From Vicia villosa (Eukaryota > Streptophyta > Magnoliopsida > Fabales > Fabaceae), in assembly GCF_029867415.1 (NCBI RefSeq), contig NC_081182.1, forward strand, positions 19,565,983-19,629,982: a DNA stretch of 64,000 nucleotides, read 5' to 3'. Positions within the stretch are counted from its first letter, which is position 1. The number at the start of each line of letters is the position of its first letter. The notes under the pieces are model-generated. The model ran no database searches, was not told the origin of the DNA, and worked only from the letters and a program-made list of their open reading frames with translations. Of this stretch, positions 1 to 12,829 are shown in pieces. The translations under genes and the position numbers were made by a program.

Positions 1-826
1 ACTTTTAACTCACCCTCCGACTGCATATATGGGTCGTAAAAAAATCTAAGGATGACTCATCTTCATTCAAGTTCAAGTTTGTCATGTGTTGAGGCGAATA
101 ATATACATGAATTAAAGATAATGGCTCTTAATCGTCACCTTCAGTGTTGTTGTTTAATATATAATCGATATGTGTCTCATTTTCTTCTTCTTCATCGTCA
201 ACGACGTCGATTTCTGCTTCAGATTCATCTCCAGCTTCAGCTTGGTCAAATATTAGAGAGTGGTCAACAATCTAAGATTGTTGGGACTGGTGAGATTATT
301 GGAGTAAAATATACAACACAATATAGTTGAATCCAAAATGTTCGTGACTAACAAATATATTTTCAACATCTTCATCCTCTCGAACTTTTAGTTGGAAAAA
401 TTTAAAGTGATTGTTTTAAAAAAAACACAAGATTTTTATATATAATTTGTGATACAAGACTGAACCTTAACTTTGACTCTATTCTGTGTTTCAAATGCAA
501 GAAATTTGATTTTCTATTGGTTGAAAATTGGGTAATATCAATATTTCATAAACCAAATCTGGATACTTCAGAGACATATATCTCTTTATTGTAGCGAGCA
601 TTCATAATGTATTTGGGTGCAAAAGACATAGCTTGAGTTTTTTTGTATGAGAATGATCTGGAATTGGTTTGAGAGATGTTTAATAGAGCTGAATAATATC
701 TTCATGAGTCATTCCAAACGGCGCTAGCTACTAAAAATGAACATCAAGACCAATTCAACTCCTTTTACTCATGCATGCAAAAGTTGACACATGAATTATG
801 CATAGCCAGCTAGGGGTACTTACGAA
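1..826. other. Intergenic, no supported gene
   Basis: I see no convincing gene here. On the - strand at about 165-265 a short stretch would read as a very acidic peptide (rich in D and E), similar in composition to the acidic linkers of transposase-like proteins. It is bounded by stops and has no recognisable domain, so I do not call it. Confidence 0.5.
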
Positions 827-1670
827 CAGGCCCGACCCTGTGACTGTGCAACATGTGCCAAAGCACAAGGCCTCACACTTTTTAAGGCCTCTACAAATTG
901 TTAACTAACAGTAATACTATGATCTACTCTACTATTATAAACAAATTTATTACTAGCTGTTGCTATCCGAAAACGTGCCACTACATAGTTGCATGTTAAA
1001 AGCTTGGTTTACACTTTACACTATTATAATAAAACTTTATTTCCAATGTTTACCAATAGACTATGTGGGGCTTAATAATTTATATTAACATAGCTCACAT
1101 TTGTGGTAGTTTGGGTTTGGGTAAAAATAAATAAACTTTGTTATGTTCTTTCATTTATTTATCATTTTACTTAATATGAATAGAAAAATGAAAATGAAAA
1201 TTTAATATAACACAAAATTTAATTTAATTTTGGATAACATATGAAAATAAGACATTGTAAAATATAAGTTAAATAAATTTCCTAGAGTTGAGATAAAGAT
1301 AGGAATGAAAAACAAAGGTCACATAGAATAAGAGATACACAAAACACATGGAACGAATTTCAATGAATATGTTCTCTTTTTTCATATATTTTTAAATTCA
1401 AGCATAATTAAAAAACATGTGTAAACAATTTGTCTCTTCTATAAACACAACATTCTTTTTGTATTTTTACATGCACATGTATAAAATGAAGCTTATCATA
1501 CTCTTTAACAAAATTATGAAATTAAAAAAAATATGACGAATGGAGAAAAAAACTTTAAGTTCAATCTATAAAAATAATATGTATTATGATTTTAAAAAAT
1601 ATACTTCTATTTATTATTAGTTCAATTTTAAAATTCATACGGGGCTTCCGAATTGTTTGAGCCGGCTCTG
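827..1670. mobile_element. Non-autonomous hAT-type DNA transposon
   Basis: The element begins CAGGCCCGACCC and ends with the inverted form GAGCCGGCTCTG, giving short imperfect terminal inverted repeats starting with CAG. It is flanked by CTTACGAA (819-826) and CCTACGAA (1,671-1,678), an 8-bp target duplication with one mismatch. A CAG-type end with an 8-bp duplication is typical of the hAT superfamily. The 844-bp interior is A/T-rich and has no transposase ORF, so it would need a transposase supplied in trans. Confidence 0.75.
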
Positions 1671-1979
1671 CCTACGAATAAAAACAACAAAAAATTCAAT
1701 CCAATTAGCTCTTGCATTTCCTCTTTAAAAGAAGCGTCAATTAACTTGGCTTGGTGTAGATCACATGCCTGCAAAACCTACAAAGATTGACCAAGCTGCA
1801 AAGATACTTTTTAAAATATAATATTTAAAATATAAAAAAAGTTGCATGTATATTAGACGCCAAATGAATTGATACCTCCTCCTATAACTTGTACAATTGA
1901 ATTGACTTGCCCTATAAGAGACATCAATTCAATTGGTTTCGCTTCTAAATTATTTAGTGCTTCCGGCAATTAGATTGAC

Positions 1980-2592
1980 TCCGCCTCTGTTTGGTTGGAG
2001 GTAAATGGAGGGAAGAGGAGGGGAGAATTTTTAATAGTTTATGTGTTTGGTTCAAATTTTAAAAGAGGGATGAGAGGTAGATGGAGGGGACCAAATTCCC
2101 TCCTGAGCCACTTTTTGTTTCCCCCGATTCGGGGAGATTCGGAGGGGAGGGGAGGTGCTCCATACTAGTTATAATTATATCTACATATTTACCCTTATTA
2201 TAATTATAATTATTATTTTTTATTTTATTTTTTATATTTTTATGTTACTTTTTAATTATTGTAATATTTTTGTTTCAAATATTTTTGTTAGATTTTATTA
2301 TTCGATAATTTTTGTTAAACTATATATTATAACTGTTACGTTTTTATAAATTTTTTTCATCAAAGAATTTGTATTTAAATTATAAATGGTAAATATCGTG
2401 AATCTTATTATAAAATTATAAGATTAAAAATATAAATTTGTAAATAAAATTCCTCCCCTCCTCTCCCCATCATATTTTGAACCAAACATACATATATGTA
2501 ATTAAAATTCATCCCCTTCTTTCCCCTCATCTCCCCTCCCCTTAATAAAAATTTCTCCCATTCCTTCCCCTAGATTGAACCAAACGGATCCT
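1980..2592. mobile_element. MITE-like element with G-rich/C-rich inverted ends
   Basis: The left end holds CTGTTTGGTTGGAGG followed by purine-rich AGGGAAGAGGAGGGGAG. The right end holds the reverse pattern, CTCCCCTCCCC then GATTGAACCAAAC. The two arms pair imperfectly over roughly 100 bases around an A/T-rich centre. I found no clean target duplication, so the boundaries and superfamily (PIF/Harbinger or hAT) are uncertain. Confidence 0.5.
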
Positions 2593-3255
2593 AAATTGAA
2601 AAAAAAATGGTTGATTATTTTAAAATAAAATACTACTACATAAAATAATGGTTATTTAAGTAATTTTTTTTAGAAAACTATTATTTTGAAGAAAAAATTA
2701 TCAAAGGAATTAAATAAATAAAAAAACACACTTCTTGAAGAAAGATGTTATAATAACATGCTATTTACTCAATGATTAATATATGGTGCATGGGTTTTCT
2801 TTTTCTCCTTTTCATCTGGATTATTGACATTGAGTGGCATTCAAGTCTTCGTTTTCAAATTGCAATCCCCTGCCACGTGTTTACGCCGCGTTTCGAAACT
2901 CTGAAAAAACCGATTGCTTCCTCCTCCGGTTATCCATATTCAATCGTCAGATCTCAACCATCCACACCATAATCAACCAAAGGAGGAGGTTAATTTCTCC
3001 AATTTCTTCATCGTTTTTCTTTTCCAATTTCATTCATCTTTTCTGATTATTCAATTTACCGATTCACTGAATTTTAACATTTATCGTGTTTCCTGTTAGT
3101 CATAACTGAATCTGTTATTAACTGAATTAGTAATTGGATCCATTAATTCATGTATTTATTCCTTTGAATTTGGTTTCTAATTGTGTGGATTTTGTGTATG
3201 TGAGTGTGATTGATGATCGGTTAGAATTTTTGTTTTTAGGAAACAAGAGGGAATA

Positions 3256-6200
3256 ATGACGGATGACAAAGCAGTTGAGGAAGTTGAAAAGAAAGAGAAA
3301 AGTCCTACTGCTGCTGCTGGGAATGAAAAGAAAAAGGGAAAAGGATTCTTTTCTCGAATTTGGACTGGATTCTTTAGGTTTTTTAGGTTACACGGCGATG
3401 ATTTTGAGAAACGCCTTCAGCATATTTCTAAAGAGGAAGCTTCTATTATTGCTAAAGTCGCCAGGAGATCGCGATCAAGGAGGCGCGTGTCCCGCAATCT
3501 CATTGTATTTTCTATTATATTTGAGGTATTATGATATATTTTAGTGGTTTCTTTCATTTTTGGAAACTTTCAGTTATTGCTTTAATTATTTGTAGGAACT
3601 AGAATTTTAACTTATCTAGTAAAAATATTAGAGTGTTGAGGTAACACCTATAGTCCAGAAGATGGAAAATAGACTTTGGTGGTTTGGGCATGTAGAGAGA
3701 TGACCTGTAGATTCTGTGGTAAGGAGACTAGATCATATGGAGAGAAGTCAAACAATTAGAGGAAGAGGAAGATCTAGAAAGACTATAAGAGAAATTATTA
3801 TTAAGAAAGATCTCAAGATCTCAAGTCAAACAATTTGGTTTAATATTAGTTACTAGTTAGTAGTTACTAGTTCATATTAGTTATCGATTTTGATCGAATA
3901 GCTAATTAAATGATTATTTGGTATCTATCAGTAAGTAAATTGCTGACTTGCTGCCATGCCCCTAAAATGTAGCCTTTTTTTTCGTTGTAATGAAAAATAT
4001 GATTTTGCTGAAAATAGTTTCAACTTTCAGGTCATTGCTGTAGGTTATGCTATTATGACAACACGATCTGTGGGTATCGATTGGAAAATGAGGGCAATCC
4101 GGGTTTTACCAATGTTTCTTTTGCCTGCACTATCAACTGCTGCTTATTCAGCATTTATCAGCTTCACAAGAATGTGTAAGTGTTAGAAGCTTTTATTCAG
4201 CATTTATTTCTTCTTTCACAATCAGGGCTTCAAATGTACGATGTGTGTTCTACTGTGATTGAGTTTACTCTAGTGTTGCTTTGTTTGCAGCTGTCATATA
4301 TGTGAATGAAATCTTAACTTTCATGTCGTCATTCTCAATTTTAATATCATCTAGTGGTCTTGTTTATGATATAAACTAAACATTTTATAATCACAAGGAG
4401 TTATAAATTCATCGCCAATTACAATTTCTGCCAGTTTTCTTAACTATGAGAAATGCCCTCATAATTGTTAGAGCCAGCGGAAAAGTCTGCAGTTCAGTAC
4501 TTCTTGAAATGAATAGTTTTGATGAAAGAATTTCCTCATGCTATCAATCAATGAATCCAGGGTATTCAATCATGTACAGACAGTTTATGAAACTTGTGTG
4601 TATAGAAAATTGCTTGAAGGAGTAGCATTTAATTTGATAAAGAAATTTGTTGCTATCAATAATAAGTTATAAAGGCTGTAATGATTTGAACATCAATAAG
4701 TGACGAATAAAATTTCCTAATTTTGTTGGTTTAATTCATAATGTGTGACTATGTATGTAGGTGATCAAAGGGACCAAAATGTTCTTGAAAAGCTTCGAGC
4801 TGAAAGGCAAGCAAAAATTGACGAGCTCAAAGAAAAAACAAACTATTACTCCACACAACAGCTTATTCAGGTGATTGTTTGAAGAATTGAAACAAGGAAC
4901 AAGGATTGTTACATGGTTTTCAATATGCTACATAATTTTAATGCTGTTTGGAGCAGACAAAATAAATTTGAGACTTGGTGAACACAATGTGGTCTATGAA
5001 GGTTCAATGATGTGAAAATCTAAGTTGATAGGCACAACACATTAGTTCATTTTCAGAATCTTATCAGAGTTTGATGACAGGCCTCCTAATTCTCAGTTAG
5101 GTTTTTTTTGTACATGGAAGAATCAATGATTTGAACATACAACATGACTAATTGAATCAAATTTCCATTATTCATTATGAATTAAGCCCATGCGTGTGCT
5201 TTAAACTATGTTACAGAGAGTAGCTTTTGATGGTATATATTCACTTCTGCTCTACGATTGCTGACTATTATACCTGTGATGATGTACAGAGATATGATCC
5301 AGACCCAGCCGCAAAGGCAGCTGCTGCAACTGTTTTGGCGTCTAAATTGGGTGCAGATTCTGGTTTGCAATGGTACATGGGTGAGGACTCCAATCGCAGC
5401 GGTGCTTCAACAGGGAAAAGCAATGATGTTGAACTTGTGCAGTCCTCTGGACTTCGAAATCGGAAACAAGCTCAAACTAGATCCACTGGTACAGGGACAA
5501 CCTCACCAAATTTTGCTGATCAACAATTAGTAGGTTCAGGTTCAGGTGGATTCGATCAAACCCCGGGGTCTGAGTATAATCAACATGTTGTTGTTGAACA
5601 TCAACCTCAAAGTTCAAACCCACAAGATGCAGGATGGATTGCAAGAATTGCAGCGTTGCTTGTGGGTGAGGATCCAACTCAATCTTATGCTCTCATATGC
5701 GGCAACTGCCACATGCATAACGGTAAGGGGCTGGGTTTTATCGTTTATGCTGTTGTCCCTTTTGCATTTATTGCAGGAAAAACATATGATTGTTATTAAC
5801 ATTGATGAATAGTACATTAACGAAGAAGAATGTATTTTATTTTATCTATTTATTTATGTTCAGGTCTTGCTCGAAAGGAGGATTTCCCATTTATCACTTA
5901 TTACTGCCCGCATTGCCAAGCGCTGAACAAACCAAAGCAATTGGACGGTGTCTCCGGCCTTCCTTCCCCTAATTCGAGGTCTGTGCAAATGGAAGAACGT
6001 ATATTGGCTCTTCCTTCCCCTAATGCGGACGGTTCTGTGCAATTGGACGGACATATCTCTGGCCTTCCTTCCCCTAATGCGGGGTCTGTGCAATTGGATG
6101 AACACGCCTCGGGCCTTCCTTCTCCCCAAACAGGCGACAGTGACGCAGTTTTAAATGCTAGTGCTTCTGCTACAGAGAGCACAATCACAGGCAATAGTCC

Positions 6201-6267
6201 CGTAAACGGCAGCCCTGAGATTGAGGAAGTATCAGAAAGGACAAGTTTAGAGGAGAAAACTGATTGA
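3256..6267 (+). CDS. LNP: Lunapark-type ER three-way-junction protein
   Basis: Spliced CDS: exons 3256-3525, 4031-4175, 4761-4870, 5290-5722 and 5864-6267, all with GT/AG borders and consistent phase, giving 453 aa. Lunapark proteins sit in the ER membrane and stabilise tubule three-way junctions. Visible features: a basic N-terminus, two hydrophobic segments at about residues 78-98 and 108-128, a charged coiled-coil-like stretch at about 139-175, a low-complexity linker, and the Lunapark zinc ribbon with paired cysteines C312/C315 and C334/C337. The C-terminal tail carries a tandem LPSPN repeat. The ATG at 3256 is the first in-frame start after a probable 5'UTR intron (about 2,988-3,240, ending TTTTTAG). 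Intron 1 contains a LINE scrap. The zinc ribbon and membrane pair make the family call firm; which paralogue it is cannot be told. Confidence 0.9.
3627..3830 (+). mobile_element. RTE-type LINE 3' fragment in Lunapark intron 1
   Basis: The + strand reads, with one stop, as a peptide containing KMENRLWWFGHVER, then PVDSVVRRLDHMERSQ and RGRGRSRKTIRE. This is the recognisable C-terminal tail of plant RTE-type LINE reverse transcriptase proteins (RLRWFGHVER...GRGRPRKT...). It lies wholly inside intron 1 in the gene's sense orientation and is too short to be active. Confidence 0.7.
5941..6129 (+). repeat. In-frame tandem repeat in Lunapark tail
   Basis: About 3.5 copies of a 50-54 base unit, in frame, encode (S)GLPSPN..SVQ(L/M)(D/E). 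CTTCCTTCCCCTAAT or a close variant recurs near 5,959, 6,010, 6,064 and 6,114. The units add about 60 residues of Pro/Ser-rich tail between the zinc ribbon and the C-terminus. Confidence 0.85.
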
Positions 6268-6728
6268 AATAGCAGCTTCTTTTGGTGATTTGGGTGTTGG
6301 AATGTCATGTTTTACCCCTTGTTCCATGGCAGGAGCTGACTATAAGGGGAGAAACTATGCAATTGGTTTCCTTTGTTGGTTTTGCTACACGAAGAGTGCT
6401 GAAATACTTTGATACATATTGTGATTTGTTATACATAGATTAGATGGATTGCTTGTGAGATAAGGCAATTTTGGCTTTTTGGTATTCTTTAAAACGTGAG
6501 AGAAGTTTTGAAAACTGAGTTATATCCATATTGTGCATTCCTATTTCCTACCATAATATCTCCATTTTTTTTAAGGCTGTGTTTGTTTCCGCGTTGGAAT
6601 TGTCCAGTGCGTACCTTCGCTGCTTCGCATTGACCGTTTATAGCTTCCAAATTATCATGATCGATAGTTGTTGCGAGTTGCGACACTCGGAAAAATAGCA
6701 TAAGAATTTTGGTGTATAAATGTATATA

Positions 6729-6931
6729 TATTTTTAAAGGTGAATTCTTATTTACCCAACTCAAAAAGTTGGGTAAGGTTACCTTTAGTGTAAAATGCAT
6801 TGAAAACATCAATCAATTATTCTATATAATAAATAATTAAATACATAAAAATTAAATGGTGTCATTTGATTGGTGGAAGGTACACTACCCATCTTTTTGT
6901 GATGGGTAGAGAAGTTGTCCCCATTTTTAAA
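6729..6931. mobile_element. MITE with nested hairpins downstream of Lunapark
   Basis: The left end (TTTTTAAAGGTGAATTC then ACCCAACTCAAAAAGTTGGGT) pairs with the right end (ACCCATCTTTTTGTGATGGGT then GTTGTCCCCATTTTTAAA) over about 50 bases. Each arm also contains its own small hairpin. At about 200 bp it fits a MITE. The preceding 6,583-6,680 (GGCTGTGTTTGTTTCCGCG...) may be one end of another TIR element, without a visible partner. Confidence 0.6.
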
Positions 6932-8054
6932 TAGTGGCAGCATTTAGTTTAATTGAATTGTCTCACACTCAAAATATGAGTAATTGATTCATAAGATGGA
7001 AAGGATATACTTTTGAGATATTAATTAAGGCCATTTCTTAATCCACCCCTATATTAGACACCTAGCGCAATTGCATATATGCATTGCCCCCTACTTTTGG
7101 AGATACATATTAGGAAGTATTTTTTTAACAAATTTTTTTTTTCTAAAGCTACATCTACACAAGTATTTTAAACGGGTATAACACTAAAAAATTTAATATA
7201 AAAGTATTATTTTAAAATTGTATATTTAATTTTTTTTAATTGTTTTATTTAATAAATTAAAAAGGCTCCTAATGCTATCATTACCAAAGCAAAGCAACAA
7301 ATGGCGGCAGGTAAAGGAAAAGTGCGGCGAAATTCTATGTGACCATGAAAGTTTAGTTTTGTAATTTCTGGAAATTACGATGAAAGAGATAATAGATGTT
7401 GGAAATCACTGTGGAAGAAGTAGTAGACGTGCGTTTGGCTACTCAAACGTCAAACCAGACACACCAAAAATTGATTTGAAAACGTAATTTAAATTATGCA
7501 ATTAAAATTTTAAAAGGAAAAATATGCAAGAAACTTAAAACTCATACAAATAAATAAAATTATAAATACAATTTGGTATAATATAAGATGCCAGAAGAGG
7601 GAATAAAGTTAAAAAATTAATTACATTTATCACTTTAAATAGATCTTTTCTATTCGATGATTCATGAAAGATGCAAGTTTGAGTTTTTACTAAATATTTA
7701 GCGTAAATTAAAAATCTTGTGCAATTTTATTTTGAATTTATTAAAAAAATCGGTACATGTTTTGCCCCTATTAGATATTTTAAAAAATTCAATATACTAG
7801 ATATTTTGAACTATCCGATGTACTGAATTTGCTTAATATGTTTTATTTACATGTTTCATTTGAAATTTGAATTTTTTTAATCGAGTTATGAGATCTATGA
7901 GTAATTTATTTTGTTTTAATTGAAAAAGCGCTCTCTCTCTCTCTCTCACTCACTCACTCAGTAAAGTGTTATCATAGCACAAATCTATTGGGAGACAACA
8001 TTTTATTATTGTGGTTACCATTCGTTTTGATATAACAAATAGGCAATAGGCGGG
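6932..8054. other. A/T-rich intergenic region
   Basis: No gene is visible. It holds a short (CT)n/(CACT)n simple repeat at about 7,930-7,960, shortly before the decayed MULE reading frame. Confidence 0.5.
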
Positions 8055-10255
8055 ATGGACAAATTGATTCTTAGTTGTGAGAAGGGAGGAAATTATAATA
8101 AGAAAGAAAAGTCAGAGGTTACTTGTAGTAGAAGATTTCAATTCTCCTTTAGATTGAGATATGTACCAAGTGGTTGTGATTGGAACATAAAGGTTATATG
8201 TGGTATTTACAATCTTACTCTAGTTGAGGATTTAGACGATCATGACATACTAGGTCATCTAAAACTCGAAGAAAAACAATTTGTGAATAACATGACAAAG
8301 TACCACATGGCATCAAGGTTTATAATGAGTGCATTGAAATATAGGAATGTTGATAGTCTAACAAATATGGTGCAAGTGTGTAAGGAAATATTGACATATT
8401 GGTCTACCAGTAGAGATCCATTTACGAAAATACAACATTTGTTGACCTTAATTCATAATGCGAAATATATGTGTTGTACCAAAGATATGGATAACTCGTA
8501 TGTTGTGGGTGATATATTATGGACACATCTTGATTTTGTTAAGCTTTTGAATATGTTTCATATGGTTTTAATCTTTGTCTGCACATATAAAATCAACAAG
8601 TATAGGCTACCAAGTATAGGCTACCCCTACTTGAGATTGTTGGTGTAATGTCAACCAAATTGATTTTCTTTGTTGAATTTTCTTACTTTGAACATGAAAA
8701 AGAGGAAAATTCACATGGGAATTGGAGAAGTTGAAAGAGTTGTTCACATCTGAGAAGTTGTTTTCCAGGGTCTAGGTGACTAATCGCAAACTTTCCCTGA
8801 TGAGTGCCATTGAGGTTAATAGACAAAAGCATGTGATGGAACTATAGAACAAAGTCATATATTCAAATAGGATGTTTGAGTATGATTAACACTTGTAACA
8901 TTTTGAGCTAGTATGTGCTGATACCTATTGCTTTGTTGATTATGTTAACCAAACATGGTTGTCACCATATAAGGAGAAATTTATTGTTGCATGCACTAAC
9001 CAAGTCACTCATTTAGGGAACATGACAACAAACACGTACATTTTTAATATTGCGAGTTTAATATTATTATGTAAATATTAATTAAATTATTTATTACATA
9101 TTTCTATAATATTGTTGTACAAGATTGAGTATGCCAATTGAAGACTCAAAAACATATTGCATACTAGTATAAGAAATTTGTGTAGATGTTGGGAGATAAT
9201 CAACACCACGTGGAAGCTGCAGTTAGGTGCAATTAGAGAATCATTTCTAAAAAGTATTGTCAATATTTAGCATCGACATAACACTCATTTTTATTCGAGA
9301 TTGCAAGACTTCTTATCAATTCAGTGTAAACATTACATTGCAAAAGAGTTAGAACGAGTTAATATAGTAGGTACTGACAACGTTGCATGTGGATGCTTAA
9401 TTAGGATAATACATGTGTTAGATTGTGCATGTAAACTTGCAAATATTCAAACACAAGGTGATCCCGTTCCATTGGAATTCATTCATGTGTTTTGGAGGAA
9501 ATTACACATTAAAGAATATGAAGTCATTGAAGAAGAAAGTGAGACACATCTGGACTTAAACGATGAATATGAGGAGTTAAAAAATTATTTCAACACATTA
9601 GATATTATTGTTCTAAGAGCTATTTGAGAAAAGGTGCATAAATTTACATATTCATATATAACTTCTATGTGTTCGCTACTAGTGAAGTACAAGCCAAAAA
9701 AATGAGTCAAAAAGAGTAAAAAGGGGATAAAAAGTATTTTGCATCATGATTATTCATATTGGAAGTATGTTTATGCCTTATAGGAAAGTCAAATGTCCAA
9801 GAGATCACTTATTAAAGCTCCATCAAGTCAATCGTCTAGCAAGTCTTCAAGACACCTCTTTTTGTCTTAGTTTCCTATTTTCTTGAATGACTGTATTGAA
9901 TATATTGTAGATATGAAGGATGATTAAAATTGTGGTTTTCGGACTCTTGGATATTTACTTGGATGGGGTGAAGAGTCATTCTCCTTTGTTTAAATGAGGT
10001 TAGAAGGTGAATTTTTTCACAATAATGATTTGTATTTCAAGTTATTCAATGACATAATATCAGAAGTTAGGAGTTCATTATGAATCTCTAGCTTGGTGTT
10101 CAATGGTGTGACAAATGCATGAAGATTCCTGACATGAGTTATCTTATTGCTTCTACATACAATTTAATATTGGTCTTGTTGTTGTCATGCAACCTTAACA
10201 TCACATTCTTCTCACCTGTGATATCTCTATCGAAGTCAACGAGCATGTTAACTTA
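8055..10255 (+). pseudogene. Decayed MULE transposase with OTU-like C-terminal domain
   Basis: Several frames, broken by stops and shifts, line up in order with a legume FAR1/MULE-type transposase protein. 8,055-8,650 matches the N-terminal zinc/DNA-binding region and start of the transposase (W-I-K-V-I-C-G, GHLKLEEKQF, KINKYRLP). 8,690-9,040 matches the middle (WELEKLKELF, FVDYVNQTWLSPYKEKFI, HLGNMTT). 9,120-9,627 matches the SWIM-like zone (VGTDNVACGC, CACKLANI, PLEFIHVFWRKL). 9,670-9,790 matches the Lys-rich linker. 9,880-10,250 matches an OTU-like cysteine-protease domain: an NCGFR active-cysteine motif at about 9,931, then GWGEES, and IPDMSYLIASTYN at about 10,125. A stop replaces the residue two positions before the OTU cysteine. 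Transposases with an appended protease domain are known in plant MULEs. No TIRs were found. Confidence 0.75.
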
Positions 10256-11660
10256 TGTTGATTTATGTTAAGTTATGTTCATGTTATGCTATGCAAGGTC
10301 AAGTTGAGTTAAAGTCACAACAAAATAAAATAATTCACAACATCATAAATATAAATAAGTCACAACAACACCAAATAATGTCACATGGACAACAAATAAT
10401 GACAATGTACAAATAATGACAAATAAGCAACGTCTTTTAAAGATGAATATTCTAACCATGAAGAAAAAAGACTAAACCAAGTGTATTAAAATAGTTTTGA
10501 TAGTTTTCTTTACCATACCACATTTAAAATAAGCTCTTCGTATTTCATCCATTTGATTTAATGGATATTCTCACATTAAAAGATATTTTTCAGGATCTAT
10601 TAACATTTTCTTTAACTTTTGGATTCTCAAGAACTCTTTGAGTTTCAAATATAAAAGTTAAACTTTCTTCATTTCTTTCTTTCCTCTTACAAAAAAAAAT
10701 CAATTTTTTTTACTTTTTATTATCACTTTTGTACTGCAAAATCAATTAAATAAATTAACAAAAATACACTTTAAGTTGAATTTTGTTCAACTAAAATTGA
10801 ATATAAAATAATTGAACAGTATTAAAAAAATACAATTAAAGAACAAAGTAAAATTTCAGTAAAAAAACATAACAAAGTAAAATGAAATCATACATTGAAA
10901 TGAAAGAAAAAAAAAGAGAAGCAAGTACAAATGATTGTTCGGATGAAGAAGAAGCAATACAGTGTTGTGTTGTGTAGCAAGGGGCGACCGACATGGGTGG
11001 TGGACCAATATGCAACGATTAAGAGAGAGAGATGCATTGCTAAGTTTTTCCAATTGTAAAATTTAGTTTGAAAGAGGAACATAACTGTTCTAGAACAAAG
11101 AGGCTAATTGTTAAGGTTGTGCAAACTTGTAGTTTTTCAATTTAAGTAGAGTATTTTTTATTTTCACTGTATGAATAAAAAGTCAAAAAAAGTTTCAGCT
11201 ATCCGTGGCAGAGCTAGAAATTTTAGACAGTTTTTAGACAGTTTGAACAAAAATTTTACACTATTAATTATTCATCTGTTTTAATTTTCACATCCTATTT
11301 TTACTAATGTTACCCTTAATTTTTCTCTTGATTTTGTCTAAAATCGACTATTAAATTAGAAGAGTACAAAGAAAATATGGATTGAGTCCGGGCGCGTCCC
11401 CGAACTCGCTGGGCCTTGGAACCGCTCCTGTCAGTTCATGAATACTAACACATTTGAAAAAATTCGAAAAAAAACCAAATTTTTAAAAATCCAGTATAAA
11501 TGCATCAAATATATACTTTGATATCGAATAAAAATCCATATAATTGGTACTAGATTTTTAAAAATTCAATAATACATTAAATATTAATCAATATCTTTAA
11601 ACAATTATTAATCATATATGTATATAATTTACATAGGAACACTATTATTTTTAATATAAA
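10256..11660. other. Intergenic, no supported gene
   Basis: A/T-rich sequence with Thr/Asn-like low-complexity reading frames. At 11,213 a CAGAGCTAG motif and at about 11,430 CCGCTCCTG resemble hAT ends, but there is no matching flank duplication, so I do not call an element. Confidence 0.45.
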
Positions 11661-12541
11661 GTAGTAATAAATCCGTGCATACGCACGGATTCTGGTCTGT
11701 TATTAGTATTTGTTTAGATAATATATTTATTTCAAATAGAATGTTAAAAAAAAAATCAATAATAAATTTTTTTGTATATAAAATATTTAAATAAATAAAT
11801 TTTTTCCGTATACCATTTTTAGATCATAAATACCATCTTTTGTATATAAAAATATTTAAATTAGCAATAAATATTTTCCCGTGTACAAATACTATTTATG
11901 TTTAGGTATCATTTAGAAAAACATATGGATCAATAGTAAATTTTCGTATATAAAAATATTTAAATCAATAATAATTTTTTTCTAGTGTACAATTTTTGAA
12001 TCATTTTTTCTCTCTAATAAGTAATTTTTTTCTACATTTAAAAAAATATCATTTTTGGATCATAAATACCCTATTTCATATATAAAAATATTGAAATTAA
12101 TAATAGATTTTTTTCCGTATACAAATATTATTTATGTTTAGGTATCATATAGAAAAGTATTTGGATCAATAGTAAATTTTCATATATAAAAATATTTAAA
12201 TAAATAATAGATTTTTTGCCGTATACAATTTTTGAATCAAAATTTGTTTGATCACAAATACCATTTTTCATATATAAACATATTTAGATCATTAATAGAT
12301 TTTTCTCATATACAAATATTATTTATGTTTAGGTATCATTTATAAAAATATCGGAATCAATTGTAAATTTTCATATATAAAAATATTTAGATCAATACAA
12401 TTTTTTTTCCCGTATACCTTTTTTGAATAAATTTTTTTGGGATCATAAATATCATTTTTCGTATATAAAAATATTTAGATCAATAATAGATTTTTTTCCG
12501 TATACAAATATTATTTTTGTTTACGTTATCATTTAATACTA
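11661..12541 (-). mobile_element. Helitron 3' end with internal tandem repeats
   Basis: Read on the - strand, the sequence ends with a perfect 8-bp-stem hairpin (+ strand ATCCGTGCATACGCACGGAT, 11,671-11,690), a short spacer and CTAC. The next - strand base is T, so the element lies between A and T. This is the Helitron 3' layout with one mismatch to CTAG. To the right, about four diverged copies of a roughly 190-bp unit follow, marked by ACAAATATTATTTATGTTTA near 11,885, 12,121, 12,311 and 12,503. No 5' TC end was identified. Confidence 0.6.
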
Positions 12542-12598
12542 ATAGAATTTGACTATAAATAATAGTTGTATGTTATAATTGAATAAGTAATACATTTT

Positions 12599-12602
<4 letters not shown>

Positions 12603-12664
<62 letters not shown>
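12603..12664. repeat. (TA)n microsatellite
   Basis: An uninterrupted TA dinucleotide run of about 60 bases. Confidence 0.95.
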
Positions 12665-12666
<2 letters not shown>

Positions 12667-12829
12667 AAAACATATATTTGTTAAATGTCATCAATAACAA
12701 ATAATTTTTCTAATATTTTATTATATAATTTTATTTTTGGAAATTAAGTACTTTATTACCAAAAAACAAATAGGTACAACTGACTCACGGGTCCCGGCAG
12801 AGCAAGTCTAATTAAGCATACTCATAAAC

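Noticed and set aside
52..330. 92-codon + strand frame at the left edge
   Set aside because: Composition is shaped by the acidic-coding opposite strand; no domain, no context, short.
10856..11082. Two overlapping hydrophobic - strand frames
   Set aside because: Low-complexity T-rich translation of A-rich DNA; no splice partner or domain.
11213..11440. hAT element with CAGAGCTAG and CCGCTCCTG ends
   Set aside because: The flanking 8-mers do not match, so no insertion can be shown.
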